Shown: positions 62,925 to 64,000 of the stretch, in pieces | How the letters are laid out: the number at the start of each line of letters is the position of its first letter | Numbering within the stretch: position 1 is the stretch's first letter | Source: Rhodocytophaga aerolata | GTDB lineage: Bacteria > Bacteroidota > Bacteroidia > Cytophagales > 172606-1 | NCBI RefSeq assembly: GCF_030503435.1 | Contig: NZ_JAUKPO010000030.1 | Location: 1 to 64,000 of the forward strand | Direction of reading: 5' to 3' | Length of the DNA stretch: 64,000 nucleotides | Notes under the pieces: generated by a model | What the model was told of the DNA's origin: nothing | Seen by the model: the letters and a program-made list of their open reading frames with translations, nothing else | Databases searched by the model: none | Position numbers and translations under genes: made by a program

Positions 62925-64000
62925 ATGAAGAAATTACCTTTTCTCTTACTGCTTCTGTTATTCTCCGGCTGCAACGACTTGCTGGAAGAAGTACCGCAGG
63001 ACCGTTTATCGCAGGAAAATTTTTATAAAACTAAAGAAGATGCCATTGCTGGGCTGAATGCTGTTTATTCGCAAATGCGGGTAGGCGATGCCTATGGTTC
63101 CTGGTATCCGGCCATTATGGTCGGGCTAGACGATTATACACTGGCACGGGGAAGCCAGGTTCCTATTAGTGAATACCAGGGCATGGGTGCACTCATTGGC
63201 CGTACTGATAACCTTTGGCGGATCTTTTACCAGTGCATCAACTCTGCAAATATTGTTATAGACCTGGCTCCTGGCATTGCCATGAGTGAAACAGATAGAA
63301 ACGCCATTATCGGGGAAGCACGTTTCTTGCGAGCACTTAATTACTATAATCTGGTCCGCAATTTCGGTGGGGTGCCTCTCCGCACAACTTCCACAACCAA
63401 ACTCGATCAAGTGGGAGGTAAACGCGCTTCCGTAGAAGAAGTGTACAACCAAATCATCGAAGATTTGCAATTCAGCGAAACTAGCTTACCTGCTACGGTT
63501 AGCCAGATTGGCCGGCCTACCAGCTGGGCAGCTAAAACCCTGTTAGCAGATGTGTACCTAACCCGTGAAAACTGGGCATCTGCCCGGGATAAAGCCTTGG
63601 AGGTGATCCAGTCGGGAGCTTTTTCTTTGGTAGAAGTAAAGACCCCAGATGATTTTCTAAAAGTATTCGGACCTGAAATAGTGACTAGTACTGAAGAGGT
63701 ATTTTCGTTGAAGTTTGCCAGAATCGCCGGACAAGGCTGGGGCTATGTTATCTTCCCGCATCCTGGCGATACCTATTATGCCGTGGGTGGCTTCCGGGCA
63801 CACTATGCCAAACCAGAATTCCCGTTGATTAAAAACTGGAGCAACGCCGATCTGCGGAAAGAATATAATTTATATTCTGAGTATACCAACCGGGCAGGCA
63901 AGGTAGTACAATTGCCAGCTGCAGAGCCGATTTGTTTCCGCAAATACCGCGATGGGGTATCTGACCAGTATGGAAATGATTTTCCTTTGCTACGCTATGC
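62925..64000 (+). CDS. SusD/RagB-family nutrient-binding lipoprotein, partial
   Basis: The frame opens at ATG 62925 and runs past the window end, giving 358 residues of an expected 450-550. It has a lipoprotein signal (LFSGCNDLLEEVPQD; Cys near residue 16) and the SusD fold. Conserved segments are KTKEDAIAGLNAVYSQM, LWRIFYQCINSANIVID, the helical TPR-like EARFLRALNYYNLVRNFGGVPL and RPTSWAAKTLLADVYLTRENW. It sits as a lid on the SusC barrel and binds the glycan at the cell surface. Confidence 0.95.
   Translation, partial: MKKLPFLLLLLLFSGCNDLLEEVPQDRLSQENFYKTKEDAIAGLNAVYSQMRVGDAYGSWYPAIMVGLDDYTLARGSQVPISEYQGMGALIGRTDNLWRIFYQCINSANIVIDLAPGIAMSETDRNAIIGEARFLRALNYYNLVRNFGGVPLRTTSTTKLDQVGGKRASVEEVYNQIIEDLQFSETSLPATVSQIGRPTSWAAKTLLADVYLTRENWASARDKALEVIQSGAFSLVEVKTPDDFLKVFGPEIVTSTEEVFSLKFARIAGQGWGYVIFPHPGDTYYAVGGFRAHYAKPEFPLIKNWSNADLRKEYNLYSEYTNRAGKVVQLPAAEPICFRKYRDGVSDQYGNDFPLLRY

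Noticed and set aside
1-64000. CRISPR array, rRNA genes, prophage or intact insertion sequence
   Set aside because: No regularly spaced repeats, rRNA-like sequence, integrase, transposase or phage structural genes were seen on either strand.

Overview
The window reads as chromosomal DNA of a Bacteroidota bacterium, most likely of the order Cytophagales. Pointers are the SusC/SusD pair with a FecI-type sigma factor and FecR-type anti-sigma factor, a GldA-like gliding-motility ATPase, a DUF2480 protein, LytTR and PAS-rich signalling proteins, a tRNA promoter of the Bacteroidota form (TTTG, 20 bases, TATTATTG), and the near absence of Shine-Dalgarno sequences. Genus and species cannot be fixed by reading alone. 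No rRNA, CRISPR array, prophage or intact insertion sequence was seen.

Layout. 0.1-6.3 kb: a very large hybrid histidine kinase (six PAS, GAF, HisKA, HATPase, receiver, HPt) followed at once by a single-domain response regulator, a small conserved protein and a metallo-beta-lactamase-fold hydrolase. 6.3-10.6 kb: an FtsX-type permease and its ATPase, divergent from a TesA-like lipoprotein esterase, the same arrangement as ybbP-ybbA/tesA of Escherichia coli. 10.7-15.4 kb: a Wzi-like outer-membrane protein, a small membrane protein, GmhA, DUF2480, TsaB and an unknown protein. 15.4-16.2 kb: a degenerate interspersed repeat and tRNA-Asn with its own promoter and terminator. 16.2-25.5 kb: an HtrA/Deg protease, an ALDH7-type dehydrogenase, an orphan response regulator, a helical protein of unknown function, a GNAT acetyltransferase, TypA and GldA. 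25.7-30.7 kb: a secreted GMC oxidoreductase with its small subunit, a TPR/beta-propeller protein, and a protein with five 29-residue repeats starting with a KIHG motif.

30.7-32.1 kb is the most disturbed spot. A LytTR response regulator (minus strand) and a pirin-like gene (plus strand) lie head to head, each without its 5' end, and the regulator also carries a one-base homopolymer frameshift; this looks like the scar of a deletion. 32.2-44.8 kb is a mixed accessory stretch: a Trp/Tyr-rich cysteine-peptidase-like lipoprotein, a TIM-barrel isomerase-like protein, YceI, a PAS histidine kinase with a STAS/SEC14-like partner, a thioredoxin-reductase-like flavoprotein, a DmpA/P1 peptidase, an MgtC/DUF4010 membrane protein, and a class III nucleotide cyclase preceded by an 11-bp perfect inverted repeat.

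44.8-64 kb is rich in carbohydrate and envelope genes: GH31, lipoprotein MsrB, a coiled-coil lipoprotein, DinB, GNAT, a ketopantoate-reductase-like enzyme, a very basic exported protein, a double lipocalin-like protein, a methyltransferase, GH92 (alpha-mannosidase family), an esterase-like lipoprotein, then sigma factor, FecR, SusC with an STN domain, and SusD, which runs off the window end. The last four form a classical trans-envelope signalling and glycan-uptake locus: substrate binding at SusCD is probably relayed through the STN domain to FecR and the sigma factor. The substrate cannot be read from the sequence, though the nearby GH92 makes mannose-containing glycans a reasonable guess.
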